Shown here one piece after another: positions 47,696 through 60,523 of a stretch of DNA of 64,000 nt (position 1 is its first letter; every line of letters begins with the position of its first letter). Source of the stretch: Eucalyptus grandis (lineage: Eukaryota; Streptophyta; Magnoliopsida; Myrtales; Myrtaceae); assembly GCF_016545825.1 (NCBI RefSeq), contig NC_052616.1, positions 61,649,278 through 61,713,277 of the forward strand, read 5' to 3'. The notes beneath the pieces are model-generated. The model was not told where the DNA came from. It ran no database searches and saw only the letters and a list, made by a program, of their open reading frames with translations. A program made the position numbers and the translations under genes.

Positions 47696-50386
47696 TTAGA
47701 GGAGGTGGATCATGGATTCACGCGGTTTATACAAAACCTCTAGAGGATCCATTTTCGGCATCAAAAGTCCCCGCCCTTCATTCATGTCGATCTCCTCTTC
47801 TCCATCCCTTTTCCACTCGAAGCACTGAATCAACGCCCCGAGCCCTAGTTCAATCACTCTTCTTGCCATATTAGCTCCGGGGCAAGCTCTCCTTCCAGCA
47901 CCAAAAGGAAGGAACTTGAAATTATCAATCTTCTCTTCTCTTTGATCACCTCTGTTTCCAAACCTCTCTGGGATGAATCTTGTTGGTTCCTCCCAAAGCT
48001 TAGGGTCCCTATGGATGTTCCATAAGTTCACTAATAACATGGTGCCTCTGGGCACGTGATACCCAAGAACATTGCAATCACTTGATGATTCATGCGGTAA
48101 TAAAAGTGGGGCTGGTGGAAACAACCTCAATGTCTCATTGACAATTGCTTGTAGGTAATTCAGGTTCGGTAGGTCGTGTTCGGTGATGAGGCGGTCTTGC
48201 TCGATGTTGGCCTCAATCTCGACTTGAGCTTTCTTCAATGTATCTGGATTGTTGATGAGAAGAGACATTGCCCACTCTAGGGTAGCTGATGTAGTGTCCG
48301 TGCCAGCACCAAATAATGCCTATATAAACAAAAATTGGACATAGTTATGTAAAATTCCAAAATGTAAAAGTAGAATAAAACACAATATGACGTTCACAAA
48401 TAGTAAAAGCTTTGTACTATACTGAATCATTCACAATTTTTTTTAGAGTTGTAATTAGTGTCCCAATCTCTTGGTAAAACCTATGTAATCATCGGAAAGG
48501 TTACAAGCGGAAAGGTTACAAGTGAGATTAATCTTTATTAAGATTAGAATTCTGAAGAATTTCTCACTTGTTTTATGGGCAAATTAACCCCTTGATATTT
48601 GACTTTTAAGATAGTTTGTCACAACGATCAATTGGCATATAGAATCACGTGTTCAACACTCTCACCGTAATGTGAGTTACTCATGATTCTGAACCTATAA
48701 AAGGACTTTTAGAAGATCATATCCTTGTTTATTAGTCTGAAATGACCTAATTACATTAAGACATTTAGGCCCTTAGCTATAGCTAGAACTTGCTATCAAT
48801 TTGTTCTGCTTGCCTGTAAATTGCCAGCCAACGATGAAATGCCTGCACCTTCCAAATGATATATATCAAAATTCCAAAATGAATCCCACGTCTGAACTGT
48901 CCTCGGCAGAAGTGAACAGTCAAAAGCTTCCGTCAATCGACTTCACGGTTAAAACTAAAGCTAAAATACACGCAATAGCTTGTCTTATTTAATATGCAGC
49001 ATGCCTTATCTAGAACAGTCAAGCGATAGGTGACGTGAAGTAGCTAATCGAGGAAATGAAGATAAACTAGATAAACACTAATAAATTCCACGAATGAAAG
49101 GACAAAAGCAAGCATTGGTACCAAGATGACACCCTTGATAGTTTGGTCAGTATAAAATTCTGGTTCCTTCTCTTGCAAGGATAGCACAACATCAATCAAT
49201 GTCCTCGTATTCCTTTCCTTCCCGGTCGACTCCTTTCTCATTCCTCTAATTTCATCAATCAAGTTCTGGCAAAACCCGTCCAATTTCCTCTTCAACCCTA
49301 TCATCCTCTTCTCAACGCCCTGAAAATCAACCCACTGAAAGATTGGTAAATAATCACCTAAATTTGCACTCCCGTTAAGCTCCAAGGCCTCTTGCATGAT
49401 GCCGCGGAATTCTGCAGCTTCTTCGCCGGTGGGGTCCTTGCCGTAGTACCTCTTTCCTACGATCGTTCTCATCACAATGTTAAACGCAAGCTCTCTGAAT
49501 TTCGATCTCATTTCAACCTTCTTCCACCATTGGTTCGATTCATGAAATAGTCCTTTTAGCAGCAACCTCGCTTCATCGTGCCTGTCAACAGTGATGTACA
49601 TTGTGAATATCCGTATATATCTGATAAGCCAACTACATAAACACCACCATGAATTGAACTCTTCAACCTTTGCATACAAACCGACAAAGCAAAAACAAAT
49701 TATAACCATGTGGTTTAGTATGTGTCCAATTCTTCTCGTAATTAATTCGAAGAGAAACATCTAATAGTTTCATGCCATATGAAAAATAACAAAATGATCC
49801 CCTAAAAGCTTGCGTGGGTATCATATCTTAAACATTCCTGGATACAATAACGAAATTTGTATGTTTGATAGTCGGCGAGATGCTCTTTCTATTTGTTTTC
49901 CCAAAAGCCTTAAAGTTTGTCATACCTAACATCTGATAACATGGCTATGCGGGTTGAGGAGAGCATTTCCAATGTCATGAGACGCCGGAGATTGCGCCAG
50001 TGATCACCATACGAGATGAATCCTATGGTGGTGGAGTTGTAGTTGAGGTGTTTCCCGGCAAGAGTGTCTGGCCGGTTGGCGAAAATAATGTCGTTTCTCG
50101 TGAAACATTCCTCAGCCACGGATGGGTTGGAGGTCACAAGGACTTTACGCACGCCGAATTTAAGCAACAGGACATCGCCGTATCTCTCCGTGAGACTCTG
50201 TAGGGTTCGGTGAACCGGCTCTTTAAGCAGATGGAGATGACCTAAGATAGGAAGACCAGGAGGACTTGGTGGAAGCCGGTTCTTGTTTCTAGGGTTCGCC
50301 TGCTTTTGGATGATTACTTTCCAGATGACGAGAAGGGAAACAGGAAAGAAAACGAAGAGCACCACTTTGAAACTAAACTCCTCCAT
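47696..50386 (-). CDS. CYP81: Cytochrome P450, CYP81 type (3 exons, intact)
   Basis: Membrane-anchored haem monooxygenase of the ER. CYP81 members hydroxylate isoflavonoids, lignans, indole glucosinolates or xenobiotics; the substrate cannot be told here. Exons: 50386-49926, 49581-49122 and 48319-47696. They join in frame to 1545 bp, 514 residues. Features: an N-terminal anchor (FKVVLFVFFPVSLLVIWKV), the proline-rich LPPSPPGLPILGHL, the I-helix AGTDTTS at 313-318, the K-helix ETLR at 369-372, FIPERF and the haem loop FGAGRRACPG with C453. The second intron is at the position usual for CYP81 (after KGVIL). The first, after LSDVR, is not usual. Every key residue is present, so it is probably functional. 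Confidence 0.93.
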
Positions 50387-51169
50387 GATGTCCTTTGGAT
50401 GCGCTCTATTACCACAACCTCATAAATAGAATTCGTCATACATTTGTGTTTATTGTAGCTGTTGCCGGGTAGCATTTTTGTGGAGTAAAATAGTCGACAC
50501 TAATTGTACTATGAACACGTGTTATTACAAGAAAGAAACAACACCATATTCATTACACACTTAGGACACTCTCTGACCCACTCTCTCCACCAGCACCACA
50601 CATGCACACATCACTCTGCACTCACCAATCACAACACATTACTCTACAAGCCAATCGTTCTTTTCTTCTCTTCAAGCGTGCAACGACAAACCAGACCACT
50701 CTTGCCTATTCGTCGGCTATTTCCCAGCGACTTAGCACAAAAGAAGTGCTCCATAAGAGATCAACATGGCCTTCTCCTCAATCACAAATGGTTGTTACTA
50801 GGATATCAGTTTTTGGGATACTATGAGAATATCAGTGTATTGTGAGCCATAAATTCTTGATAGAGTGGATCCCATAATAATTTATTATCATTTATGATTT
50901 ATTTTTTATATTCTAGCATAGATGGTTATTTTCATAATACATTATAAACTGTTATGCAATCATTTCTCCCATTACAAATTTTGCCGACTTTTTCAAATGA
51001 TTTTTATCCTCTCATTTTCCCTTGACACGAAGAAACTTTGAACACCACAAGCTACAGCTACCATTGTAGATATTAGTCATAGAAAAGTCAACATAAATGG
51101 CGAGAGAGGCTGTGCTTTCCACAATTTCGGCCAATTGATTTCACATTCGCTGGTGATAGTCATTGGCGC
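50387..51169. other. P450 promoter side and AT-rich DNA
   Basis: The first 120 bp resemble the flank of the P450 relic at 21104-21240 (gtcatacatt, agcatttttg). They should hold the promoter of the minus-strand P450. No gene beyond it. Confidence 0.5.
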
Positions 51170-51540
51170 TCGTCAGGATATCCATATATATACGAACATT
51201 TCAAAGAGTCGAACCGAACTCAGCCGACTAGGTCAAAAGACATGAATGCTACAGAAGACATCATTCTAGTGTTTCACCAGACCATTGATTTGTTGTTCGA
51301 GACCAAACCCTTTGTGATGAAAGGTAGAACATGTATAGGTAAGAGGTAAAGTACTTTTCTAGTATTTTTTTTGTCCTCTAATTGTCCATGTCATGGTTAT
51401 TTTTCTGGGAAAGGAGGACTTCAAATTTCTTTTATGAGCATATGCCATGACAAGAAAAGTCCTATAACCTTTTCATTTGGAGTCGATCGCAGCGTTCCCG
51501 TCGGTGTGTAAGTCAGAGGATCCACGTCTCCTTGTATAGT
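51170..51540 (-). pseudogene. Relic of another P450 3' flank
   Basis: The blocks acatttcaaagagtcgaacc (about 51210) and catatgccatgacaagaaaag to gcgttcccgtcggtgtgtaa (about 51440-51510) match the DNA downstream of the intact P450 (acatttcaaggattgaagcg at about 46835; catgccatgacaaagaagtc to gtgttcccgttagtgtgcaa at about 47560-47645). No coding exon is left. Confidence 0.6.
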
Positions 51541-53940
51541 GAACTCTTTATAGCGTCGATACATCAAATAAAAGTCCATAAAAATCAAAAGGTAGAAAAA
51601 TTCCTAACGATGTCAATGTGTTTTCATTCATGTTCTCCGGTAGCGAATAACCTGAGCGGATCGCAGCTCCGGTGCTTGATATGCATGTGACAGATCATGT
51701 ATTCGAATCACAGTACTTATCATACAAAATGACATTAGGAATCCTGCCCGTCATTTTATAGATAGAGCCTTGACAACTTCCGCGCCTACGTAGGGATCAA
51801 TACAAGTAGATGTTCGGGGATTCCTCATGTTGTAATAAAGAAAAAAGAATTTGTCAAGGGTACAACTACTCCACGCTTTATACATGGAAAGCTCAAGAAC
51901 ACCAGATGCACATCCTTTCATTCAACTGAACGGAATGGGCAAAAAAATATTGATTCGAGAATATATAGATTCAAAATTATTACAACAACAAATGTGCCCA
52001 TATTTGGCGAGAAGAAATTGTCCAATCAATCCTCAACCTAATATAAGAATGCAAATTTAGTCATAAACTTTCAAATTTTGCCAATTTGTCATAAGCATTT
52101 GCCCAAAATTCCAATGTAATTTTTTAGGCCAATTTTCACTGGAATCTCTGATGTTGAGAAAGTGTCAACATAGAGGTGTGCCAAATAAGGCAATCAGCAA
52201 TGACTAGACCGCTAGATCAGTGATTTTGATGAAAATTGACCTAAAGCACTACATTGAAATCTCAGATAAAGATTTAGGACTAAACTAACAAAATTGAAAT
52301 GTCTATAAATAAATGTTCATCCGTACAATAGGTTTATGATTGATTAGTTAATTTTCCCTATTTGATGGCTTTCACAAAATAGAATAGTAAGTGAAATATT
52401 AGTAAAAACGTGATAAAAAATAAAAATGAGTTCATAAAAAAAATATTGAAATTAAGAAGAAATTGGGCATTAGAATAGTCGTAGTAAAGGATTAGATAGT
52501 CAATTATATGAGAGACCATTCCTTAAATCTCTCCCTCTCTATTGTCATACTTCGCAAAATCCTTTTATTAATGAGGGCAATTTTGCTATCTTCAAACTAT
52601 GGAAGGACGTTTCTCACTAACTTTGCATGACTTGGTAAAATCTCTCTTCTTTTTTCATTTCTGTAATTGCATTTTGTTAAGATGGGGCATTTGATAAACA
52701 ACTACATGGTGAAATATTACAATTTTGAATGCACTCACTGCTCTCATGATATGCACAATCAATACTTTGAAAATTGAATATTTTCTAATTTAGTATGCTT
52801 AACATGCACTTTGAGAAAACTCGTTAGCAAAATTCATTTATATTGAGAAGGGCAACAGAAATTAGTTAAGGTCAATCGAACAAATCTATTTTGATAATCA
52901 ATCGCTTCATCATCGGTCATCAAATTTTCGAAGGGGAAAAAACATCATACAACACCTCTTTATCTCTCCATGTAACAAAAGAAACCCAAAAAGAAAAAAA
53001 TTAGTTTTGACATCAAAAATACTCAGTAAAACTTTATAATATGACACCAGTCAAAAAATTAAATCATAATTTTAAAGTAAACTGAATTTCTAGCACTTCA
53101 AATCCAGCATAATTTCTTAAATGTTTAGTACCTTCCAAACTTTAACTTTTCTATTTCTTATTTCTGGTAAGTCAGTCTTTCTTGTTTTACCAAACAAAAA
53201 ATCTAAATTCATTTTCCGAAGTAGACTAAAATTTAATAAATAAATAAACTAGACGAAAACGCTTAGACTACCTATTAGTTTGGCAACATTAAATGAAAAT
53301 TTTTTTTTTTTTTTTTTAATGAAACTACATGTTAATTATTTTCTCCTTAAAATGTCATGAATTGGCATAGTTTTATCAGATCAAATTTACACGATTACAC
53401 TTCTCTTGGTTAGGTGGGAGTGGGAGTTTCCATGGAGGGATTCAATGAAGAAGTGGGGCCCTCAGAGTACAAGAGAGAAAGTATGCATCTCCAACCTAAT
53501 CTATGCACAGAAGCCTCGGATTGCATGAGTGCTTGAGACTCATCCCCCAAATCACACCTCAATGTCACTCCCATCTTGCATTTTGTTGAATTCTTGGTAA
53601 ATTTGTGGAAGTAGGTAAAATCGGGATAACTTTACCATGTAAATTTACTACTATATTAAGAAGATCTTAACCCTTTCATTTTTACGCTAACAACAAACCA
53701 TAAAGATGTATAAACTAAATAAGGTTCACATTCAATCTTTCTTTTTTCTATACTTGTAATTGGGATTATTATACGATACCTAATTTGTATTATCCATTTA
53801 ATTTACATAAATCATTTTCATCACCACTGATTGGGTAATTATATTTTGAATAATTGATCGACTATTCATGTCTATTTGATATATGTAAGTTGTGTAAAAA
53901 GACAAGCTTAGTTAAAATTTTATTTTTCTTCTCCTCCCTA
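51541..53940. other. AT-rich intergenic DNA with a possible TIR element
   Basis: No gene. The stretch at about 52055-52370 (aatttagtcataaactttca ... ataggtttatgattgattag) looks like a small non-autonomous transposon, but the inverted ends are weak. The bHLH promoter block at 53420-53500 is listed separately. Confidence 0.4.
53420..53500 (+). promoter_or_regulatory. Conserved promoter block upstream of the first bHLH gene
   Basis: Contains gaagtggggccc followed by gcatctccaacctaa. The same two phrases in the same order occur upstream of the second bHLH gene at 58885-59010 (gaagtggggcccaccga, gcatctccgacctaa). GTGGGGCCC resembles the known TCP-factor site GTGGNCCC. Function is inferred. Confidence 0.55.
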
Positions 53941-53975
53941 GGTTTTTGTCCTCCTTTCTCTCTCCTAACCTCCAA

Positions 53976-53982
<7 letters not shown>

Positions 53983-54029
<47 letters not shown>
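53983..54029 (+). repeat. CT microsatellite in the leader of the first bHLH gene
   Basis: An uninterrupted CT tract of about 47 bp shortly before the leader intron (54048-54253). Confidence 0.9.
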
Positions 54030-54032
<3 letters not shown>

Positions 54033-54047
54033 GTTCAATCTGAAACA

Positions 54048-54253
54048 GTAAGTTCTCCATACATGGCTTAGGTAGATAGATCTTTCAAGATGTACAGTCT
54101 CATATGTGCATGCACATTACATGAGTCACCTGTCTTGTTGTCTTCTTAAATTGGAACTGGTTTGCAAATTTGCATGCTTTAGCCCTCCGTAATTATTTTT
54201 TTCATCATCTTGCTTCTCTTCTATTTTTTTTTTTTTTTGCATTACTTGATCAG
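54048..54253 (+). other. Leader intron of the first bHLH gene
   Basis: Donor aaaca|gtaagt and acceptor cttgatcag|gttcg; the ATG follows 20 bp later. The second bHLH gene has an equivalent leader intron. Confidence 0.7.
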
Positions 54254-54272
54254 GTTCGAAGGAGATCGAAGA

Positions 54273-56735
54273 ATGATCATCGACTTGGATACCGCGTGCT
54301 TCGACCGGAGCGCCATCGCCGTACCAGAAGGTCCAGATGTCATGTTGCATCAAACCCGGGATCATCCTCATGGTTATCATTATCACCATCAAATGCGAGA
54401 GAATGTTCCAGCTGATTTCGCCGACGAAAATATCTTCACCTGCAACACCAACAACAATCACATGACGGTAGAAGAAGCCATTGATGGAGATCCCAGCAAT
54501 ACTGGTAATCAACCTGGACTACTGCAAGATATGTTCCAACAACTTGTCGCCGACCATGCACAAAACCAGAACGGCATCACCGCCCAAAATTCGAGCAATG
54601 AAGTCCCCCCGATGCCGCCTCCAGATCACCTAGGCTTCTTCCATCTCTTCCACTTGGCCAGATCCTCGTCATCCCCCTCGCCACCATCGCCTTCGTCCTC
54701 CTTGCTCCCGAAACCACCACTCTCATACGCAAACCCTAACGCATCCCCAACATCGTCGGTGCTGTATGACCCGCTCTTCCACCTGAGGAACTTGCAACCT
54801 CAGCCTCCGCTGATGGGAGAACTATCGTTCCCGTACGTGGGCTTGCCCAACGAGGCTGACAGAGGGGAAATCGTCATTGATGGAGAAGGAGGGACGACGG
54901 CGGCGATGATGATGATGTATGGGGAGGATGAAGGGGTGTTGGAGATGATGGAGGGTGGCAATAGGGTTAAGATTGGCAAGAGGAGGGGAGGGAATAAGTT
55001 GACCAAGCACTTTGCTGCTGAGAGAGACAGGAGGACTCAGTTGAATGAGAAGTATGTGGCTTTGAGGAACTTGATCCCCAACCCCACCAAGGTAATGCAT
55101 CTACTGATCGCATATTTGCTTTTCAAAACCTTTTATTAATGATTGAAACTACATATGTAATTTACATATATGAGTATATGGCCAAAAAAATGAATTTAAC
55201 TAGCTTAATCAAGCGTGCTGATTTTCATGGATGAACCCTCATTCCAAAAGCTTTAATTCATTGATGAATGGAGATGATCTTTTCTTCTACCAGTTTTATA
55301 GTCTTCTTTCTCTAGCCCCTGCCCTTTTTCATAAATCACAGAGTCTTATTCGTTTCGATTTTATAACTTATAGCTGCAAGAAATGCCTTTCCTTTTCTTC
55401 TTCTCTCTTCATAAATGAGAGCTTTGCGATATACATTCCTAGGCGTTAGTTAAGACCAAAGACATTGATTTCCCTTGTAGCAATCATCATCGAATCGTAT
55501 TATCTCATCTTATTGTATAGCACTAATTGAGTGATCAGGAAGCTTAGACTTACTCTTACCCATAAATGCATGCGTAATCTTTGTTTCAGATGATTGCTGA
55601 GTAATGCTAGGTGTAGCTCCTTTAGGTCCTTCATAAACAGGACCTTCACGATATGCTTTAATCGCCAGTTAAAATCGACGATATTTGTTTTCTTGTCGTA
55701 GCTAGTAATTGTAATCAGCTGTATACACATACATATTCGTCATCTTTCTATGTAACACTGCTTATGGGGCTCAGCATTTTTCCTGGCGATACATATGCTT
55801 TGTTGCGAATGATCTTTGTTGACTAATTTCAGGCTTATTTAGACTGATTTACACATTTGGTATACGCCGGATACTGATGGAACAAGCTGCAAATTGGCAT
55901 AATAAGACATTCAACACCTGCTAAGAGTCTATATAGCAGTTCTCAGTAAAACTGATTTATCTTAGGATACCCAACGTTATAGTCATTTGTACTAGAAAGG
56001 ATGACATTTAGTACCATGACAGTATATGTTTATATTGACTATTTCTTGGTGGCCAAAACGAACTGTTTGTTCTGTGTATGTGAAGTTTGATCGGGCATCC
56101 ATTGTGGGAGATGCCACTGAGTACATCAAGGAGCTCTTGATACTTGTGAAAGAGCTGAACCTAATCTTGGAGAGGAAAAGATGGGGAAGAGAAAGGAAAT
56201 GCAAGAGACGGAGGGTCGCCATTGAGGAGGAGGAAGAGGAGGCAGAGGAGGCTGTAGACGGAGAGAGCTCCATAACCACGGTCACGCCACCGGGCGACCT
56301 GGCTGATTGGTCCTTCAACGGGACACTGAGGAGCTCTTGTATCCAGAGGAAGTCCAAGGTGACCGAGGTCGATGTGCGCATTGTCAACGACGAGGTCATG
56401 ATCAAGCTCGTGCAGCGGAAGAAGATCAATTGCTTGCTGCACGTGACTCGGGTCCTCGACGAGCTTCAGTTGGACCTCCACCACGTTTCAGGCGGCCACA
56501 TCGGCGAACACTACAGCTTCTTGCTCAACTCCAAGGTTGTGCGAACTTGATCTTGATGCCCTCCCTTAAATACGTCCTCAAAGCTCAGTAGACCTAACTA
56601 AACTTGATCGTTGCTGCATTTCAGATATGCGAAGGGTCGACAGTGTACGCGAGCATGATCGCAAGCAAGGTCATAGACATTGTCGACAGGCAGTACTATG
56701 CAGCCACACCACCACCAAGCAGCTGCAGCTACTAG
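54273..56735 (+). CDS. bHLH91: bHLH transcription factor, bHLH10/89/91 clade, first of a tandem pair
   Basis: Nuclear DNA-binding regulator. The Arabidopsis clade (bHLH10, 89, 91) acts with DYT1/AMS in tapetum and pollen development. Exons: 54273-55091, 56086-56535 and 56625-56735. They join in frame to 1380 bp, 459 residues. A variable N-terminus with the clade's LSYANPN...LYDPLFHLRNLQPQPP precedes the basic region KHFAAERDRR (H and E of the E-box contact set kept) and the helix-loop-helix IPNPTK|FDRASIVGDATEYI. The C-terminal ACT-like part has EVDVRIVNDEVMIKLVQRKK and LDELQLDLHHVSGGHIGEH. An upstream in-frame ATG at 54210 lies in the leader intron, so 54273 was chosen. Exact orthology within the clade is not settled. 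Confidence 0.92.
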
Positions 56736-59700
56736 GGTTTGAGGAGGAGACGATGATGAAGACCTTTTAGTCCCTTTATTTCTTGTCATTTAAATTTTCA
56801 TTGCCAAACTATGGAAAATAATCGAAGTCTAGTAGGAATTAACTGAACCATATAACTATATTACGTCACCTTATTGCAGATGCAGACATATACTTCGGAA
56901 TTGATTCTTTAATGCCTCTTGAGATGATTGCTTGATGCGTGCTTTCTAAGTCATTCAAGCAACGCAATGATGGCATAGAGAGATATTTGAGGACGTCTAT
57001 GGAATGAAGTTCCACCCGCATTTTCTAAGTGCCTGAGTAATTTTTCGGAGTTCAAATACGCCATTCAAATTGTTGTAACATGTGAATGTTGCAACACATC
57101 TAGGTTAGCTCACTTGAGGGATTATCCGTTTTGGTTCGTTCCACACTAAATCCCACAAGGTCCCCATCCCAACAGTGCTTTCATGTAAGCAATCTTAACA
57201 TCGAAATTCAAATGTTAAATGTTGTTATTATATCAAAAGGCATCTTTCTAGGAACATTTTCCTATGTCTAGTGCATAATTTCAGCTCATTCTTGCCCCAT
57301 TCGTTGCTGTGGAAGTCTGTCGGATCCCGTTTCTTGTTCGGGTCCTCTCATCCTGATAATCATTCCCAACCCTCGTAGAACGGGTCGTTACAAACATTCC
57401 TACTAAAATTACAATGAACTTTGTCCTTATCTAAGTGCTCTTTCAGTATCGAGACTTGGTAAGCCGTCAAAGGTAAGCAAGTGAAGGGACCACATCTAGA
57501 GAGAGAGAGAGAGGTACGATTCCGAGAATAACAGCAGAAAATCTGCAGATATGCAAGCGCAACAAGATTGTCAGCCGTGCCAGCATTTGCTATTTCGGAG
57601 CAGGCACCCTTTAGGACTCTGCCTATCCCCCTTATGTTCTCTTCTTGTTCCTGTTAACTGTTGATGATTGTTTCGGACCGGCTCCTTATGCAGATACCAT
57701 CATTAACTCCGAAAAGGATGTACTCGTTCGATTGGACGAGAGCACTGAATGTTCATTAATGGAACTTATACATGGTCGGTTTTCACTCATCCACATGTTG
57801 CATCCTGGAACCTCAGCATGCAGTGTTTGTCGCATTGTTTCTTTGGTATCGCCGGGCCGGTTCGACCCGGAATCATTCCGAGTTGAGCTATATTATGCAA
57901 ACCAAAGGTTTATATATTCGGAATGGCAAAGTCTATAGTATAACTCAATTCTTACTTTTTTTTTTTTTTTTTTAGGAGTTACTTATCTATCTTATTGGTA
58001 ACCTTGTAGCCCGTGACTCCATATGCTTTTCCCGGGATTTGAACCTTAAACCTCACTTGATCCCTTTCTTCCTTTTTATTTTTTTAATCAATCAGGTGTA
58101 TTACTAAACTTTGGATCTCCTCTGTGAGGAGTTTGGTGGCCCCTAGTGGACTTACCTAGGAAACTCCATAAACCCATAAACCCCTCTATCCGTCCCATTT
58201 CCATGTAAAAATAGTGGCCACTCGGGTAAGCCCCCAGTAAGTTCTCTTTCTTCCTTTCTATTAGGCTGTTTGTGAATTATTCTTATTCCGAATAAACAAT
58301 AATTGCCTTCATATTAAGTAACTTGTAGCTCAAAATTGGCGAAAGTGAACTTCTAATTTCATAATTCAATGGAAAGAAAGATCGACTATCAAATAAAGAT
58401 TTCAATATAAAATACCAAATTTGGCCAATTATGTCGCGAGGGCTTTGCAAAATTCACCATATTAAATAATCTGTAACCGCTCATTAAATCATTCTAGGGC
58501 CTTGCTACGATGGAGTTGGATGGCAACCCACTTTGCGTGACCCCTTACATTAGTAAATCTCTTCCCACGAACTAACATTCAAAAAAAAAAAACTAATTCT
58601 CGACTTTTTAAATTATCATCGCATCGAACTATCTATCATTAGAAAATGAAATTAAATTAGAAATTAAAATCCCACAAAAGTATAATAACATCCCAAAAAA
58701 CCAAATTCCATAGGTGTGAATTTCCAAAAAAAAAAAAAAAACGAAAATTCCAGCATTGTCAAATTTTTTTTTTTTTTTTTTTAACCTTTCCAGTTTTATG
58801 TACCATGATAATGTGAAATTGAAAGTGCGGGGGTGGTGTACGGTTTGCATGAGGTTCCGGGCAATTTGCATGGGAGAATATCGGTGGTGAAGTGGGGCCC
58901 ACCGATTGACAGAGGAAGAGGAGGTCGTCTTCTTTAACTACTCAGGAATAATAAATAAATAAATAAATAAAAGTAAAGGTTAAAAAAGGGAATTCGCATC
59001 TCCGACCTAAACTACCGTTCTTGGAGAACCACCCCAATTCGCATGACTTCACCAAAGCTCCTCCCCATATTTACACATTTTGCCACTTTCCCAATTCTAT
59101 CATTTTTTGAAAAATTTATTCTATACTTCTGGAAATCCATTTGGGTTTTGAGAACTATTTCCATTCCTTATATAACTAAATCGATCAGCTTTCTCATGCT
59201 AGAATTCATGATAAACATGAGTACAAGAGTGTAGTACTTATGTCGTGCTAAAAGATGGGAAGATTTTACTAGATTTGGGAAAATTAAAGTTTACGTGTCG
59301 ACGCCGGCCGCTCGAGTTGGGGATTCTTCGCCTACCGATCAAGGGCCTTCTTTTTCTAAGGTGATGAGTCGAGAAGAAGTGTTGTTTGTATCTCTTGGTG
59401 AATACTACAAGTTATGTGTGCTGGTTGAGGCACAACAAACGTGCTTCGCATTTAAGATGAAATCTGAGTAGGCAGAGGGAGACGGTGCCAGAAAATAAAG
59501 ATGAGCATATAGAGCTAGCTCATGATGACAACTTCAAAAGACTAGTCGAGTGACCAGAAGAAGTTGGCAAATGTAACCCATGCGATCGATTCTATCCAAT
59601 GAAATGAAATGGTTCTTTCAAGAAGGAGAACTTAGAGGGGTGAAAGAATGGGTTTTGTTGCAATTCCACAAGCTTAAACACGATGTCGGTTGAACTATTG

Positions 59701-60469
59701 AGGCTTAATTACAAATCATCACTAATTGCTTAAACCTTTTAAGGAGGTAACTATATCTTCGACTCTAAACACATGATGAGCAATGCCAAGTATTCGAGTT
59801 CACAAAATTTCTATACAAAATCTTATAAATCATATAATGACTTAATCCTCACAACAGAAATTATTACTAAATAATTATTCGACTGATATATATGTGATTG
59901 CGTATACCAATCTTTATACATTATTAGAAAAGTTTCCTTACTTTTCCCCCTCAATGATTCTGTTGAAGGAGAAAAATAAAAAGGGGGGAAGGAGGGGGGG
60001 AGGTTTACGATCCAAATATGGAAAATATGAGTGGGGCCCAGATGATGGGAATCTCAGTAACAACCAACATCCTCTGCCAATTTGCAAACTTATCAAGGGA
60101 AAAAAAAAAAAGGCAAAAAAGTATCTTCTTTTCGAGGACCCAAAAAAAGAAAGCAAAAACGAAAAATAACAAGAATAATCTTAAATACGTCGAAATCAGC
60201 CTAACTAAATCGGAAAATAAAGAGATGTGAGCTTATAAAGATATTAAACCGATATTCAATAAAACCCAATAAAAAATACGTGGTGATTTTCCACATAATC
60301 ATTTTAAATATCGACCTTAATATATGAGAAAATATTAACGATAAAATGAATTTCCATTTTCTTTTTGTTCACTCTGACTCTCTCTGCCTTTCTTTATCAT
60401 TTCTTTTTTCTTACACACATATCTTCCTCTTGCAGCTTTTGTCCCTCCTAACCTCCCACTGCAACTCCC

Positions 60470-60470
<1 letters not shown>
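56736..60470. other. Intergenic region between the two bHLH genes
   Basis: It starts with the 3' UTR of the first gene and ends with the promoter of the second. There is a short GA tract near 57500-57512, poly(T) runs near 57957 and 58766, and a tract of aaat units at about 58949-58970. No coding gene was supported, and no transposon with clear ends was seen. Confidence 0.5.
58885..59010 (+). promoter_or_regulatory. Conserved promoter block upstream of the second bHLH gene
   Basis: Shares gaagtggggccc and gcatctcc-acctaa with the block at 53420-53500. Here the first phrase is the full palindrome gtggggcccac, a good TCP-type site. A third gtggggccc is at 60031-60039, closer to the gene. Confidence 0.55.

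Positions 60471-60471
<1 letters not shown>

Positions 60472-60500
<29 letters not shown>
60472..60500 (+). repeat. CT microsatellite in the leader of the second bHLH gene
   Basis: A CT tract of about 29 bp before the leader intron, in the same position as in the first bHLH gene. Confidence 0.9.
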
Positions 60501-60523
60501 AAAAGCTGATAAAGAAGATCGCG

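Larger units (their letters stand above)
29866..48319. repeat. Tandem duplication block, copy B (with insertions)
   Basis: Starts atgttatgagaag like copy A at 14932. It is interrupted by a copia element (29929-35473), a Mutator-like element (39232-46210) and a small TIR element (46868-47548). Removing these gives the same order as copy A: neprosin gene, upstream DNA, P450 5' relic and P450 last exon. Flanks on both sides of each insertion align to contiguous DNA in copy A. Confidence 0.9.

Noticed and set aside
52055..52370. Possible MITE (tttagtcataaactttc ... ggtttatgattgatt)
   Set aside because: Inverted ends are weak and no target duplication was found; mentioned only within the intergenic entry.
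54126..54512. Minus-strand ORF of 128 codons
   Set aside because: Shadow of the first bHLH coding exon.
57645..57938. Plus-strand ORF of 97 codons between the bHLH genes
   Set aside because: No recognisable family, no codon bias or splice context, and no similarity to neighbours.
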